Source: Zymoseptoria tritici IPO323
Taxonomy: Eukaryota > Ascomycota > Dothideomycetes > Mycosphaerellales > Mycosphaerellaceae
Assembly (NCBI RefSeq): GCF_000219625.1
Contig: NC_018210.1
Coordinates: 1-64,000, forward strand
DNA: 64,000 nt
Direction of reading: 5' to 3'
Shown: in pieces, positions 31,928 through 42,117 of the stretch
Layout: every line of letters begins with the position of its first letter
Numbering within the stretch: position 1 is the stretch's first letter
Made by a program: the position numbers and the translations under genes
The notes under the pieces: model-generated
Database searches by the model: none
Told to the model about the DNA's origin: nothing
The model's input: the letters and a program-made list of their open reading frames with translations, nothing else

Positions 31928-32638
31928 ATGAGATTCATCGCTGCCACTACTATCGCGCTTCTCAGCAGCGCTGCAATTGGCATGCCAGTTGCCAAGCACT
32001 CCGGCGAGGTTCTGAACAATCCCGATCCAGTCTACCTAGGAGCTAGCATTAAGCGGTCGGAACTTGAGGAGCGGAAGAAGCGCGGCGAAATCGCGAACAA
32101 TCCCAATCCAGTCTACACGGTACCTGAAGTCGAACGGTCGAAACTTCAGGAGCGGAAGAAGCGCGGCGAAATCGCGAACAATCCCAATCCAGTCTACACG
32201 GTACCTGAAGTCGAACGGTCGAAACTTCAGGAGCGGAAGAAGCGCGGCGAAATCGCGAACAATCCCAATCCAGTCTACACGGTACCTGAAGTCGAACGGT
32301 CGAAACTTCAGGAGCGGAAGAAGCGCGGCGAAATCGCGAACAATCCCAATCCAGTCTACACGGTACCTGAAGTCGAACGGTCGAAACTTCAGGAGCGGAA
32401 GAAGCGCGGCGAAATCGCGAACAATCCCAATCCAGTCTACACGGTACCTGAAGTCGAACGGTCGAGACTTCAGGAGCGGAAGAAGCGCGGCGAAATCGCG
32501 AACAATCCTAATCCAGTCTACCCTGGACCTGGCGTGGAAAGAGCAAAGCTCGAGGAGCATGGCAAAAGCCCAACCGCCGACGAAACGATCGCGAAGCGCC
32601 AAACTCCAAAGTCGAGCGTAGTTGCAAAGGATGCCTAG
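31928..32638 (+). CDS. Secreted Kex2-processed repeat precursor (dikaritin-like RiPP candidate)
   Basis: ATG 31928-31930 starts 236 residues. Residues 1-18 form a signal peptide (MRFIAATTIALLSSAAIG). Then come seven 27-residue units: a divergent first (NNPDPVYLGAS), five nearly identical (GEIANNPNPVYTVPEVERS), and a last variant (NNPNPVYPGPG). Units 1-6 end ERKKR, a strong Kex2 site, while the last ends EEHGKS and passes into a tail with IAKRQ. The block NNP(N/D)PVY is the most conserved part and holds the single Tyr of each unit. Signal peptide, dibasic-bounded repeats and an invariant Tyr core match precursors of UstYa-dependent fungal RiPPs, and the UstYa gene is the divergent neighbour. 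Alternatives are a pheromone-like or structural Kex2 peptide. The core peptide and product are unknown. Confidence 0.82.
   Translation: MRFIAATTIALLSSAAIGMPVAKHSGEVLNNPDPVYLGASIKRSELEERKKRGEIANNPNPVYTVPEVERSKLQERKKRGEIANNPNPVYTVPEVERSKLQERKKRGEIANNPNPVYTVPEVERSKLQERKKRGEIANNPNPVYTVPEVERSKLQERKKRGEIANNPNPVYTVPEVERSRLQERKKRGEIANNPNPVYPGPGVERAKLEEHGKSPTADETIAKRQTPKSSVVAKDA
32064..32560 (+). repeat. 81-bp coding tandem repeats of the precursor
   Basis: GGCGAAATCGCGAAC recurs at about 32,084, 32,165, 32,246, 32,327, 32,408 and 32,489, a strict 81-bp period. The central copies are almost identical at synonymous sites too, so they were recently expanded or homogenised. The repeats make long open frames on both strands, and only the frame with the signal peptide is credible. 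Confidence 0.95.
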
Positions 32639-33290
32639 GCGTACGCGCCCAGTCCATGTGAGTGCGATCCGATTTTGTGGGCCAAGTGGCGAAGCTGATG
32701 GAGATTCAAGATTCAAGATCCCGTTCCCATGCGCTTCAAAAAAAAAATGTGGGAAGAAGAATGGCGGTTCCTGGTGACTGGCTGGAGGAGACGTCAATTG
32801 ACCGTGGTTACCATTCAACTTCCGGTGTGAATAGTGTGTGCAGACTTGTGTGGGAAAGTTGCGATCCAGTACTTGCTCTAGCTGATGCGGAGATAACGAC
32901 ATGAATGTAAATCTTCTTCGCGCGCGCATCTTTTGTCATTTGCCAGAAGTAGATCGCGAAGCCGGGCCACGGTTCGCGTATTGAAGCCGTCCTCCATGTA
33001 TATCGTGCAGAAACTCGCCCGTGTTGCATGAGGCCTCACAATGAAGGCACAGTAATGCAGACGTAGCGGGAGAAGTTTTGACGTAGCGAGTGCATATCCT
33101 AGATGCGGAAATCGATTATCTCTCGCTGGACCGGTCAATCTTGTGCTCAGGCTCATGGGGTATGCAGCCGTGCCGTGCTTGACAGCGGAAGAATGGTACC
33201 ACAGATCTGGCCATGACGAGCTGGTACGACCCAAGACCACAGTCTAACGACATTAACGGATCATCCGAGCGCCGCGACTCCGATTTTTCA
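32639..33290. other. Intergenic, no gene seen
   Basis: 3' flanks of the convergent precursor and its minus-strand neighbour. A (A)9 run lies at about 32,739-32,747. No RNA gene or element is recognised. Confidence 0.5.
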
Positions 33291-34393
33291 CTATACGCGG
33301 TAGCGTTGATCGAATTCGTCCATTCTCCTCTTTATTGCGTCCATGCACTTGTCATTCTCATATCGATTGAGATCCGGCCATCCGTGCTCCAGAAAAATAG
33401 TGCGGATCGCGTCCATTTCCTGCTCCTCTTCATCATCAGGGCCTCTATCGAAAGCCTCGACGACTTGTATTCGATTCAGGGGAATGTAGTTCAACTCTCG
33501 AAAATAAAACTTCAGCATCTCGAAAAAATCCGGAATCGCCCATGCGCAGCGCAGACCTGTTCCAGCATCCCGCCACTCCACATCGCCTTCCTCCGCGTAG
33601 TCGGCAGCGTAGTCAGCTATTGGCGGAAACTGCACATCAGCATTCTGCGCGATCCGTGTTGGGCCAGGAGTGCAGCTGCCGCCAGGAAAGTAGATCAGGC
33701 CAAGATGAGTATCAAGAAACATCTCGGTGTCGCGAATGTGGGTGAGTCCAACGACGTGGGACGGGATTTGCCTGTAGCTCCCTTGTGATTCAGTTAAGAT
33801 GATTTCAGCATCTTCGTCCGAAAGCGGCAGCCTCTCAGCAATAGATGCCCAGTCTTTCAATTCAAACATGGCTCCAGCTGTTGTTCTTTGGTCAGCCGCG
33901 GTATCGAGACATTCTTGCTTGCCAACGCACCATCCACTGGCTGACGGGGAACTGGTCGTATGTAGGGCAGGCGGCCGAGCAGCTCTACAACTTCATCGGT
34001 TTTGCCAAAATTCCTCATGTTCTCCACCGTCATCCCAGGCCATACTCCTCCGTCGGGTGGTGTTTGGACGAATGCTGGGTCCAGATACATTGTAGACAAG
34101 AATTCGTAGTAGCTCCTAAACGCCGCAATGGTCTCCTCCCGGGAGTAGGTGATATTGCAAAGATCTTGCGTTTCTGAAATCGATAAGCGCGGGACTCTGG
34201 AGTCATCTTCGTCGGAGGAGTCTCGACCGTCGTCGTGGTCGGTAGGCTGAGCGTTTGACGTGATGGATTGACGGAGGAATTGCCGTACGAACAGTTGGAG
34301 AAGGATTCGTTGCAAGGTGGAAGAAGGAATGTAAAATGGTTTCGAACGGCGGACGGATTGTAAGCAGTTAAGCTTGGCGCGGTGTCTGGGCAT
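33291..34393 (-). CDS. Unknown fungal protein, paralogue A
   Basis: Two exons, 33931-34393 and 33291-33877, with a 53-bp intron (GTGCGT donor, GCTGAC branch, CAACAG acceptor) give 349 residues from ATG 34391-34393. What looks like a frameshift near 33,860 is fully explained by this intron. After an Arg-rich start and an acidic linker come blocks shared with the next gene: LSISETQDLCNITYSRE, IPSHVVGL, EMFLDTHLGLIYFPGG, CAWAIPDFFEMLKFYFREL and HGWPDLNRYENDKCMD. I recognise no family with confidence. The Trp-Ala-Ile-Pro...Phe-Phe-Glu-Met pattern faintly recalls SUKH/Smi1-Knr4 folds, which is speculation. No signal peptide or membrane segment is clear. Confidence 0.72.
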
Positions 34394-34604
34394 GCGCTGC
34401 CTTGCATGGTGCGTCACGAGGTTGCACAATATCCATTGCTGTGTCCCAATTTCGCATGCTCCCCCGCCACTTCTGTCGTCGATCGGCGCGCGCTTCAGCA
34501 AACAGCTCCACTCCTGTGGATCTTCGTCGGGCAGTATGCCCATTGGCAAGTTCGCTGAATCCTGAGCAAGCGGCTCAGCTCCCCTATTCACGAACTCAGT
34601 CCAT

Positions 34605-35579
34605 CTAATGATCAAACAACTCCTCCCACCGACTGTCCAACTCGTCCATGCATTTCTCCTTCTGGTACCGGGCAAGATCTGGCCATCCATGCTTCTGAAA
34701 TATCTGACGAACGATCGGAAAGGCGGCGGGCATGCCTCGGGCATTCTCTTCATCTTCACCAAAGGCCTCTGCAACCCAAACCCGGGTAAGTAGGAGGTAG
34801 GTGAGATTCCGAAAATGATACTTCATCATTTCAAAGAACTCGGGTATCGCCCATGCGCATTTCAACCCCATACCGCCGGTTCGCCAGTCATTGGCCTCTT
34901 CAGTGGATGCGTAGTCATGTGGATCGTCTGCCACTGGCTTGAAAGGACCATAGGTGTCTTGCGCAACAGCGGTGGGACCTGGAACGTAAATCCAGCCCGG
35001 GAAGTAGATTACGCCGAGTTGAGTATCCAGGAACATCTCGAAGTGGGCAGCAGAGACAAGCCCAACGACATGTGACGGCACATGTTCGTAGACACCTTCG
35101 GTCGGTTGTCGATAGAGATTCATGGTAGACTCTGGACACGAACCGTGTTCGCTGGAGACGTTTCGAGCAATCTTGGTCCAGTCTGTCAGGGTAAAGCCGC
35201 CACCGGGAGCACCTCCAGCTGTCGCTCGTCCATTAGCAACTGCGTGCTTGTATTGCGGATCTTGCATACCTTTGCCTTCTTGCCCAGAGGGGAATCGAGT
35301 GTATGGGAGACGACGAAGCAATTCCGCAACTTCCTCTGTCTTGCCTAATGTGCGCATGGTGTCCACGGTGATCTCCGGCCACCCGCCCTCCGGCGGTTGG
35401 TGGACCAGTTCGGGTTCCATGAACATGGCCGTCAAAAACTCGAAATACCCGTTGAAGGCCGCAATGGTTCCCTCACGTGAGTAGGTGATATTGCAAAGGT
35501 CTTGTGTCTCTGATATTGACAAACGGCCGTCGTCCGAGTCGTGGGCACTGCCATCGTCGCTGCCAGGTTCGACTGACAT
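34605..35579 (-). CDS. Unknown fungal protein, paralogue B
   Basis: A single exon of 324 codons from ATG 35577-35579. It is a tandem paralogue of the gene 211 bp downstream, with the same acidic N-terminus and the same ordered blocks (LSISETQDLCNITYSRE, PSHVVGL, EMFLDTQLGVIYFPGW, CAWAIPEFFEMMKYHFRNL, HGWPDLARYQKEKCMDELD). It lacks A's intron, having continuous Gly-rich coding sequence at that point, so the intron or insert arose or was lost after duplication. Function is unknown. Both copies are intact, which argues for purifying selection or a recent duplication that escaped RIP. Confidence 0.75.
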   Translation of the reverse strand: MSVEPGSDDGSAHDSDDGRLSISETQDLCNITYSREGTIAAFNGYFEFLTAMFMEPELVHQPPEGGWPEITVDTMRTLGKTEEVAELLRRLPYTRFPSGQEGKGMQDPQYKHAVANGRATAGGAPGGGFTLTDWTKIARNVSSEHGSCPESTMNLYRQPTEGVYEHVPSHVVGLVSAAHFEMFLDTQLGVIYFPGWIYVPGPTAVAQDTYGPFKPVADDPHDYASTEEANDWRTGGMGLKCAWAIPEFFEMMKYHFRNLTYLLLTRVWVAEAFGEDEENARGMPAAFPIVRQIFQKHGWPDLARYQKEKCMDELDSRWEELFDH

Positions 35580-35831
35580 GATGTGGATGCTGCTGAAGAG
35601 TGTTTCCAGGACGGGCTTTGTATGCGCTTTTTGATGGCTGAGCCGATGCTGAATGATTGCAATTTCGGAACGAGATATATCAATGGTTGATGATGTAAGT
35701 CATGCAAGCAAGGGACGGATCGCACTCTTGTCAAAGCTGGGCGTGAAGGGGACAGAGATCTTCTGCTACAGCAATCGTGAGTCAAGAAAGGAAATCTCCC
35801 AAGGGCAATTGCGTTCAAAACGAGGACCGCT

Positions 35832-37523
35832 TCACAATTTCGCATGTTCCCTCGCGACCTCCGTCGGCGCAAGCTTGAGCTCCAAGCTCTCATTCCACAA
35901 AGCATAGTGCTTCTCCTCGCCATGTTCATCATGATGGCAAAAGTCTCGCTTCTTGATATTCTTCATCCTGTACTCCGGCAGTCGCAGTACCTCTTCTCCC
36001 GTGGCAGGATCCTTCTTGACCCAAACGTACAGGTAATCGTCCGCCTTTTCCTCGGGAGAAGCCTCCTCGCGAGACCATTCCTTAGCCGGCAGCGCGGCGG
36101 GACGATATTTGCACTCCGTGGTACTCATACGATGCCAGACTGTCGGATGGATCGTCTCGCGGAGGTGCTCGGGATTAATCAGTTGGGAATTGGCATCCTT
36201 CCAGACTCCTGGCTCTCGAGTGTACCAGAAACGAAAAGTGGCGATGAATGAACTGACATAATACATGGGAGTATTGGTCTCCCCCATGATACCGTCGGAC
36301 CAGCGAATAAGGCGTTGATTGGCGTCCTCGGGAGATGTAGGGATTGTGCAGTTCGGGCCATTCTCGATCATGCTGGTGTTGTTGATCCGATTCAGAATTG
36401 GATATCGCAGAGTAGCAGGGGTGAATTGCAGCAAACTTTCGCTTGAGATCTGGTCCACCATCCAAGCAAAGGTGATCTCGTCGACACTGTTGGTGTCAGA
36501 CTTGGCGTCGGCATGGCCACCGATATCACTATGATAGCCGGGGAACCAACATTGCCGCAAGTCTACCTTGGAGCACTCGGGAGTGATGTGCCACTTTGTG
36601 AGCGGGAAGTTGCCGCGAGTTTCGTCCAGCGCCATTGCGTGAAATGCGTGCTCGATCTCTGCGCTGTCGTTAAAACTTCAGATCTCAGTGCAGAAGAGTC
36701 CAAATGAACACTTACTGGGATGCAGAGTTGTCGAGTGCCAGTCTGTGTCCTTGCCAGGCTGATCAACTCGTCCAGACATACCCACACTTCCGACGGTGTC
36801 AAAAACTCCAACGGTTTTGAGGGTGATGTGTTGATGGGTCCAGGTCTTGATCCACTGCATGCGTGTGGGAAGTTCCTTGATGTTGTTGCCATCCTTGTCG
36901 TGGTAATCGTTCCAATTCAAACCGAGCTCACCCTTTCTGACTCGGTTCTTGAACCAGCCTTCTTTCTCGAAATCCCGGGTCTTGCGTTTCTTGTACTCCT
37001 CAAAGATCTCGTCGAAGTAGTCCATCATGCCGGGTGTCATGAGACCAAAGTCGCAGATGAAGCTGCCAAGAGTTCGTGCAGTGTAAGCCCCACGGCTGAA
37101 ACCAAAGAGCGAGATCTCATCTTCAGGTCCGTAGTTGTTCACGAGGAAGTTGTAGGCTTCGCAAACCTTTTCATTCAGACCCACACCAAAGCCAGCTGCG
37201 GCACATCAGTGGCGATCTCTTTCAGTAGCCGGATGCACCGTACCTTGTTGGGCTGCATTGAACTTGGTGAGACTGCCCGTCCCAACGCCAGCCTGGTAGT
37301 AGACGATCTGCGGTATCGGCTTGCCATGATGCGTGAAGCCGACATTGGCAATGGCACGACTGAGTCTTGCAACGTTGGTGGGATTTGTCTCTGTTCCTTG
37401 GTTGGAAGAATTGCCAGTGCCGTCGCAGCAGACAATAAGGCGTTTCCTCAGCGTGCCCGATGCGTGAATGTCTTCGCAGACTTTGCAGTCATCTTGGTGG
37501 TCCTTGGAGTGTTTTGGGGCCAT
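35832..37523 (-). CDS. DUF2235 (Tle1-like phospholipase/hydrolase) protein
   Basis: Three exons, 37244-37523, 36716-37195 and 35832-36658, with introns of 48 and 57 bp give 528 residues from ATG 37521-37523. The N-terminal strand KRLIVCCDGTGN and the nucleophile elbow LFGFSRGAYTARTLG (G-x-S-x-G) are the hallmarks of DUF2235, the alpha/beta-hydrolase domain also found in bacterial type VI effector Tle1. FDTVGSVGM carries the likely acid region and WFPGYHSDIGG the catalytic His. The family is known for phospholipase activity in bacteria; fungal members are poorly studied. No signal peptide is seen, so it is probably cytosolic. It lies head-to-tail after two paralogous unknown proteins on the same strand, with about 250 bp between it and paralogue B. 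Confidence 0.88.
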
Positions 37524-38714
37524 GTTTGGACGATGGTATGGTATTGCTGAGTTTCAACTGATGTGAAGGATTGCGGTCGATGTGTGGCGCTCGAACAATG
37601 CATGGGCGAGATCGCGGCCTTATATATCCGTTCGCCCATCTCGCGCAAGCGATCAGGCTGGGACGACATGGCATGATCATCGCGCTGTCCGACGCCATAG
37701 TACGCCTCAGGTCGGTCTGACCGGCACCCGAAGCTCCAAGCTGCAGCAGTCTTGGTTAGGGTCACTTCTCAGCTCGAGCTGATGTTCGACAAAAGTAGCG
37801 AATTCACAGCTCCAGTAGCTACGAGGCGCACGGAGACGCCGTTCGTGCAGTGTGGCTCTGCTTGTGGCTGTCAACATATTCCTGCAAGGCAATGCTCCAG
37901 CCGATGTCGAAAGTCAGGTCTGGAAGCGACGGCATTGGTACGCGAGCATGAGCACTAACACAGTGCGCGTACTCTTCTACGTGTGCCAACGAGTTGCGAG
38001 GGATACGGAGCTGTCGCTGTTGTGAGCACTCGCAGCCAGTGATTTCTTGATTCGTGTTGCAGTGCAGTGCACAAAGTGCTGTTCCTCGTCAAGCAGTGCA
38101 AATCCTAGTGCTTCAGATGAACCACATCTGCATCGTGCAAAGCTGCAGTGATACTCGTCGAAGTGGGGAGGTCAGACCACAGATCCCCACGTCAGCTGAA
38201 CTGTGCATGGTGGCTTGCATATCAGCTTCAATTCTCCGAACGCCACTCGGCCGGTCCGAAGGATGCTCTCCCGGTGTCCACGTGAGTGTATAAAGTCCTG
38301 TGAGACCGCGTGCAGTCTCTAGCCATGGCGTTGTTCTCGACCTGCTCGCATTTACATTCTGCTGACGACGCATGTCCTACCCTGGAATGGTGGTCGACCT
38401 TCACAAATCACAGCAGGCCAGACACCACATCAGCTGATGATAGGAGCGCCGAGTCGCAAGATCGAAATGGCGTCTCGATCAATACATTGTCAGCCCATGG
38501 ATGTGGCCGAGGGGAGAGCTTCTTTCGCGTAGGCCAGATTTGCGACGGCTCTTGTCCGTAGTGGTCTGCAGATGTTGATATACGCCTGGTCGTAGCTCTG
38601 GATCAGCCGTTGCTGGATTAGCTGTCCGTATCTTAGCGGGGTCTGACATCCGCACGTAGACACCATGTCCAAGCCTCCACACGGCCTGTGCTGGTGCGTC
38701 GCAGTATGCAAGTC
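37524..38714. other. Intergenic, no gene seen
   Basis: About 1.2 kb with scattered short frames on both strands and no recognisable domain, tRNA or repeat. It includes the DUF2235 promoter and the POP5 3' flank. Confidence 0.5.
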
Positions 38715-39344
38715 TCAGTCGCCGTCGTCTTCATCGTCGTCCTCGTCATCATGCCCATCACGATCCTCAATATCACCCGCCAGGCCCAGATCGTCAAACT
38801 CGTCTTCACTGAGGCTGTCGGCGACACCCGTCTTCCGTTCCGCTGCTCTTCTCGCCCTCACAATGCTGAGTCTCGCGCGTCGGATAGCCTCCTCTTCCGC
38901 CTTCTTGATAGTTCCGCTCACTCTCACGACCTGTATGACACAAGACTCGTTCACGGGATTGGGAAGCTTCGTCGTGAATGTGAGGGCGGCCCAGACAAGT
39001 CGGTAGTGCGCGCGGGACACTCGTATGATGGCGGTATTCGTGGCGGAGGACATGTACTTCACTGCGAATGCTTAGAATCTGCTTTGCTTCGTCGTGACTG
39101 TGCCATTCCTACCCTGCAGACTTCCCGCGACCATGCCTGCTCCGTAGTCACCGAACAACTCCGCAACGCCATCTCTGACCACACGGGCAAGGAGCTTCCC
39201 ATCCATCTTATCTTGACCTGGACGCCGGAATTGCACTGTCCATGGGAGTTGTGCTTCGGCGGCAGTCTTCGCTGGACGTGCAGGTTTCGCGGGTTCGGTG
39301 TAGAGGATGTTGACAAGCAGATATCGATGCTTCAGTCGGACCAT
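38715..39344 (-). CDS. POP5: Ribonuclease P/MRP protein subunit POP5
   Basis: Two exons, 39113-39344 and 38715-39061, with a 51-bp intron (39062-39112) give 192 residues. The start MVRLKHRYLLVNILY is the hallmark of POP5, and VKYMSSATNTAIIRVSRAHYRLVWAALTF after the intron is equally typical. The C-terminus is an acidic Asp/Glu tail. POP5 is a core protein of the nuclear RNase P (tRNA 5' end) and RNase MRP (pre-rRNA cleavage) complexes. It is divergently arranged with ESF1, also a ribosome-biogenesis gene, about 356 bp away. Confidence 0.93.
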
Positions 39345-39497
39345 GATCGCGACGACGAAACCTCTGATCGAGTGTATGCATTCGTCAATGCGTAGAATTT
39401 GCTGGCTGTCATCGCTTCGGACCGTGTTGTGGCATTGTTCAATCGATAGAAAAGAAAGCCGACCTCGAATGCGCACTTCAATCTTCTGGAGCGGACT

Positions 39498-39650
39498 TTG
39501 GTGGACGACGCCACGCTAGCGTCGACGCTCGGCGCTAGCGTATTCGAGCTTGGTGGACGACGCTTCACGCTAGCGTCCACGCTTGGGCGAAGCGTCGACG
39601 CTCGACGCTAGCGTGCTCAAAATTGGTGGACGACGCTTCAAAATTCGAGA
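39498..39650. promoter_or_regulatory. Repeat-rich bidirectional promoter region of POP5 and ESF1
   Basis: TTGGTGGACGACGC occurs three times (about 39,499, 39,550, 39,623), and the palindrome CGCTAGCG about four times (near 39,512, 39,531, 39,567, 39,604), within a 150-bp block between two divergent genes. The spacing suggests clustered factor-binding sites or a small decayed repeat; the sequence alone cannot decide. Confidence 0.5.
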
Positions 39651-39700
39651 GCTCTCTCCTCAACTTTCACACTGACAACAAGTTTTGACGGAATCCGATC

Positions 39701-41872
39701 ATGGCCGACAATCGCTTCAGTGCGCTGAACAGCGATCCGCGATATCGCCTACCAAATAAGAAGGAGTCCCGCACGGCCGTCGATCCTCGCTTCAAGACAC
39801 TCTTCACGGACCAGGAATTTCGCAAAAAGGCTACCGTTGATCGATATGGGCGGAAGATAAAGTCGGACTCGAACAAAAAAGATTTGGAGAAGCTGTATCG
39901 CTTAGATGCAGCAGATCAGCCGAAAGCAAAGGCTAAACCAGGGAAGAAGCAGGATCGGGAAGTCGTGGGCAGCTCCGAGGAAGAGTCGGGGAGTGAGGAC
40001 GATGTGGACGATGTAGACGTCGAGGAGGATGACAGCGAAGAAGAGCTAGTGGAGAAACGCGACCCGATGCGAGATGGCTTCTCAGAGTCCGAGTCAGAGG
40101 AAGAGTCCGAAGAAGAGAGTGACAGCGAAGCAGAACTACTTGACGACACGGCAGGAGTGGAACAAACAGAGGATGTGCCAATGGGAGAAGTATCACGGAG
40201 AATTGCTGCTGTCAATTTGGACTGGGACAACATTCGTGCAGCAGATCTCATGGCGGTGGCGGCCAGCTTTGCGCCTACGGGCGGCAAGATCGAGAATGTC
40301 ACGATATACCCGAGCGAGTTTGGGCGAGAGAAGTTGCAAAGAGAGGAGACTGAGGGACCGCCGCGGGAGATCTTTGCAAGCTCGCAGAAGGTGACTGCAG
40401 AAGCTCAAGACGACGATGATGACGAGAGCTCGGAGGACGACGAGAAGATCAAGAAGAAGTTACTCGAAACTCAAGCCTCCGCCGGCGATGAGTTCGACAC
40501 AGCCGCCCTTCGCGCATACCAGTTGGAAAGACTAAAGTACTACTACGCCGTCATCTCATGTTCCGACGGGTCAACAGCAAAAGCCCTTTACGACGCCATG
40601 GATGGCCGCGAATACCTCTCAACAGCCAACTTCTTCGATCTGAGGTTTGTTCCAGACGAGACCTCCTTCGAGGACGACACCCCTCACGACGAATGCAACC
40701 AACTACCATCCGGCTACAGACCCAACGAATTCCGCACCGAAGCCCTGACGCATTCCAAAGTCCGCCTAACATGGGACGACGACGACGCCACGCGAAAAGA
40801 AGTCCAAAAACGAGCCTTCTCCCGCGCAGAAATGGAAGAGAACGATCTCCAAGCCTACATCGGCAGCGACGACTCCGACGCCGACAGCATCTCATCCCGC
40901 ATCTCCACAGCAGCAGACCGCAAGGCGAAGAAGAAGGACGCCCAACGACAGAAGATGCGCGCAGCACTAGGACTCGGAGATGAACCCACCAAGTCCTCCA
41001 AATCATACAAAGACGAACCAGTCGGCGACATGCAAATCACATTCACATCCGGCCTGACAAACGCCGACGGTGGCGAGAAAGCAGCCGGCGGGAAGAAAGG
41101 CGTCTTCGAAAACGAGCCGCAAGACGAAGAGTCCACCCGCCAACGCTACATTCGCAAAGAAAAGGAACGCAAACAAGCCCGCAAAGAACGGTCCAAAGCC
41201 GCACGCGCAGGGACATCAGCGGGTGCAGCAGAGACGTCCGACCTCGAGGAAGCGGCGCCCGCCTTGCCAGCACAGAAAGACACAGCAGAGGAGGAAGACC
41301 CCTTCGCAGACCCCTTCTTCACCGACCCCGCCGCTACGACCGCAGCCGCAACAAAAGCCGCCCGCAAAGCCGCCAAAGCAGAGAAGCGCGCCGCCCGCGA
41401 AAAGCTCGACGCCGAAGCCTCCTCCCGCAAAGCCGAACTCTCCCTCCTCATGCAAGGCGAAAACGGCGAAGGAGAAGGCGTACGGCACTTTGACATGCGA
41501 GAGATCGAAAAGGCCGAAAAGGCAGCGCGACGAAAGAAAGGGAAATTCGGAAAGAAGCCGAAGGGATTGGAAGAGGTGGAGAAGGACGACTTCCAGGTTG
41601 AGGTGGAGGATCCGAGATTTGGGAAAGTGTTTGAGAGTCATGAGTATGCGATTGATCCGACAAATCCGCGGTTCAAGGGGACGGCGGGGATGAAGACTTT
41701 GTTGGAGGAGGGGAGGAAGAAAAGGAAGTTTGAGGATGGATTGGGGGAGGATGGCAAGGAGGAGAGGAAGAAGAAGGGGAAGAAGGATGTTGGTGAGGCG
41801 GAGGAAAGAGGAGACGATGTGAAGAGTCTGGTGGCGAGGTTGAAGGACAAGAGTCAGAAGAAGAAGAGGTGA
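39701..41872 (+). CDS. ESF1: ESF1, pre-rRNA processing protein
   Basis: A single exon of 723 residues from ATG 39701. The N-terminus (DNRFSALNSDPRYRLPNKK, VDPRFKTLF) is the conserved ESF1 opening. Acidic Ser/Glu/Asp tracts follow. The central RRIAAVNLDWDNIRAADLM and the block around LERLKYYYAVISCSD and YLSTANFFDLRFVPD form the RRM-like NUC153-associated core. The C-terminus holds DDFQVEVEDPRFGKVFESHE and YAIDPTNPRFKGT (NUC153 motif) and a Lys-rich tail. ESF1 is a nucleolar factor of the 90S pre-ribosome needed for 18S rRNA. Length is close to the family norm and no damage is seen. Confidence 0.95.
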   Translation: MADNRFSALNSDPRYRLPNKKESRTAVDPRFKTLFTDQEFRKKATVDRYGRKIKSDSNKKDLEKLYRLDAADQPKAKAKPGKKQDREVVGSSEEESGSEDDVDDVDVEEDDSEEELVEKRDPMRDGFSESESEEESEEESDSEAELLDDTAGVEQTEDVPMGEVSRRIAAVNLDWDNIRAADLMAVAASFAPTGGKIENVTIYPSEFGREKLQREETEGPPREIFASSQKVTAEAQDDDDDESSEDDEKIKKKLLETQASAGDEFDTAALRAYQLERLKYYYAVISCSDGSTAKALYDAMDGREYLSTANFFDLRFVPDETSFEDDTPHDECNQLPSGYRPNEFRTEALTHSKVRLTWDDDDATRKEVQKRAFSRAEMEENDLQAYIGSDDSDADSISSRISTAADRKAKKKDAQRQKMRAALGLGDEPTKSSKSYKDEPVGDMQITFTSGLTNADGGEKAAGGKKGVFENEPQDEESTRQRYIRKEKERKQARKERSKAARAGTSAGAAETSDLEEAAPALPAQKDTAEEEDPFADPFFTDPAATTAAATKAARKAAKAEKRAAREKLDAEASSRKAELSLLMQGENGEGEGVRHFDMREIEKAEKAARRKKGKFGKKPKGLEEVEKDDFQVEVEDPRFGKVFESHEYAIDPTNPRFKGTAGMKTLLEEGRKKRKFEDGLGEDGKEERKKKGKKDVGEAEERGDDVKSLVARLKDKSQKKKR

Positions 41873-42117
41873 GCGGTGAGTACGGATAGGTAACCCAGAA
41901 AATCTCGAAGGGCCACGGTTCCCGGCAAGTGCCAGCCTTATACCATCGCAACCAAAGCTACACTACGTCCAACCTTCCAAGAACCCTACGATTCGGCGCT
42001 GGAGATCGATCATCCCCATAGTATCCGCGATCCTCCGGAGTCCAGATTCCGCGGAAAGCAAGGGCGTACACCGACCACGTCCTTGCCACGCCCGTTTTGC
42101 AAGTCTCCCCAATCCCA

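Noticed and set aside
32036..32929. 297-codon minus-strand open frame over the peptide precursor
   Set aside because: It is the complement of the 81-bp coding repeats. Period divisible by three keeps it open; it has no signal peptide or known domain, while the plus frame has both signal peptide and dibasic sites.
33857..33877. Apparent frameshift splitting paralogue A into two ORFs
   Set aside because: A standard 53-bp intron (33,878-33,930) with good donor, branch and acceptor restores the frame and aligns with paralogue B, so the gene is intact.
36720..37550. 276-codon plus-strand frame opposite the DUF2235 gene
   Set aside because: Antisense shadow of a gene with clear catalytic motifs and consistent introns on the other strand.
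38688..39395. 235-codon plus-strand frame across POP5
   Set aside because: Antisense to POP5, whose two exons match a known family exactly.
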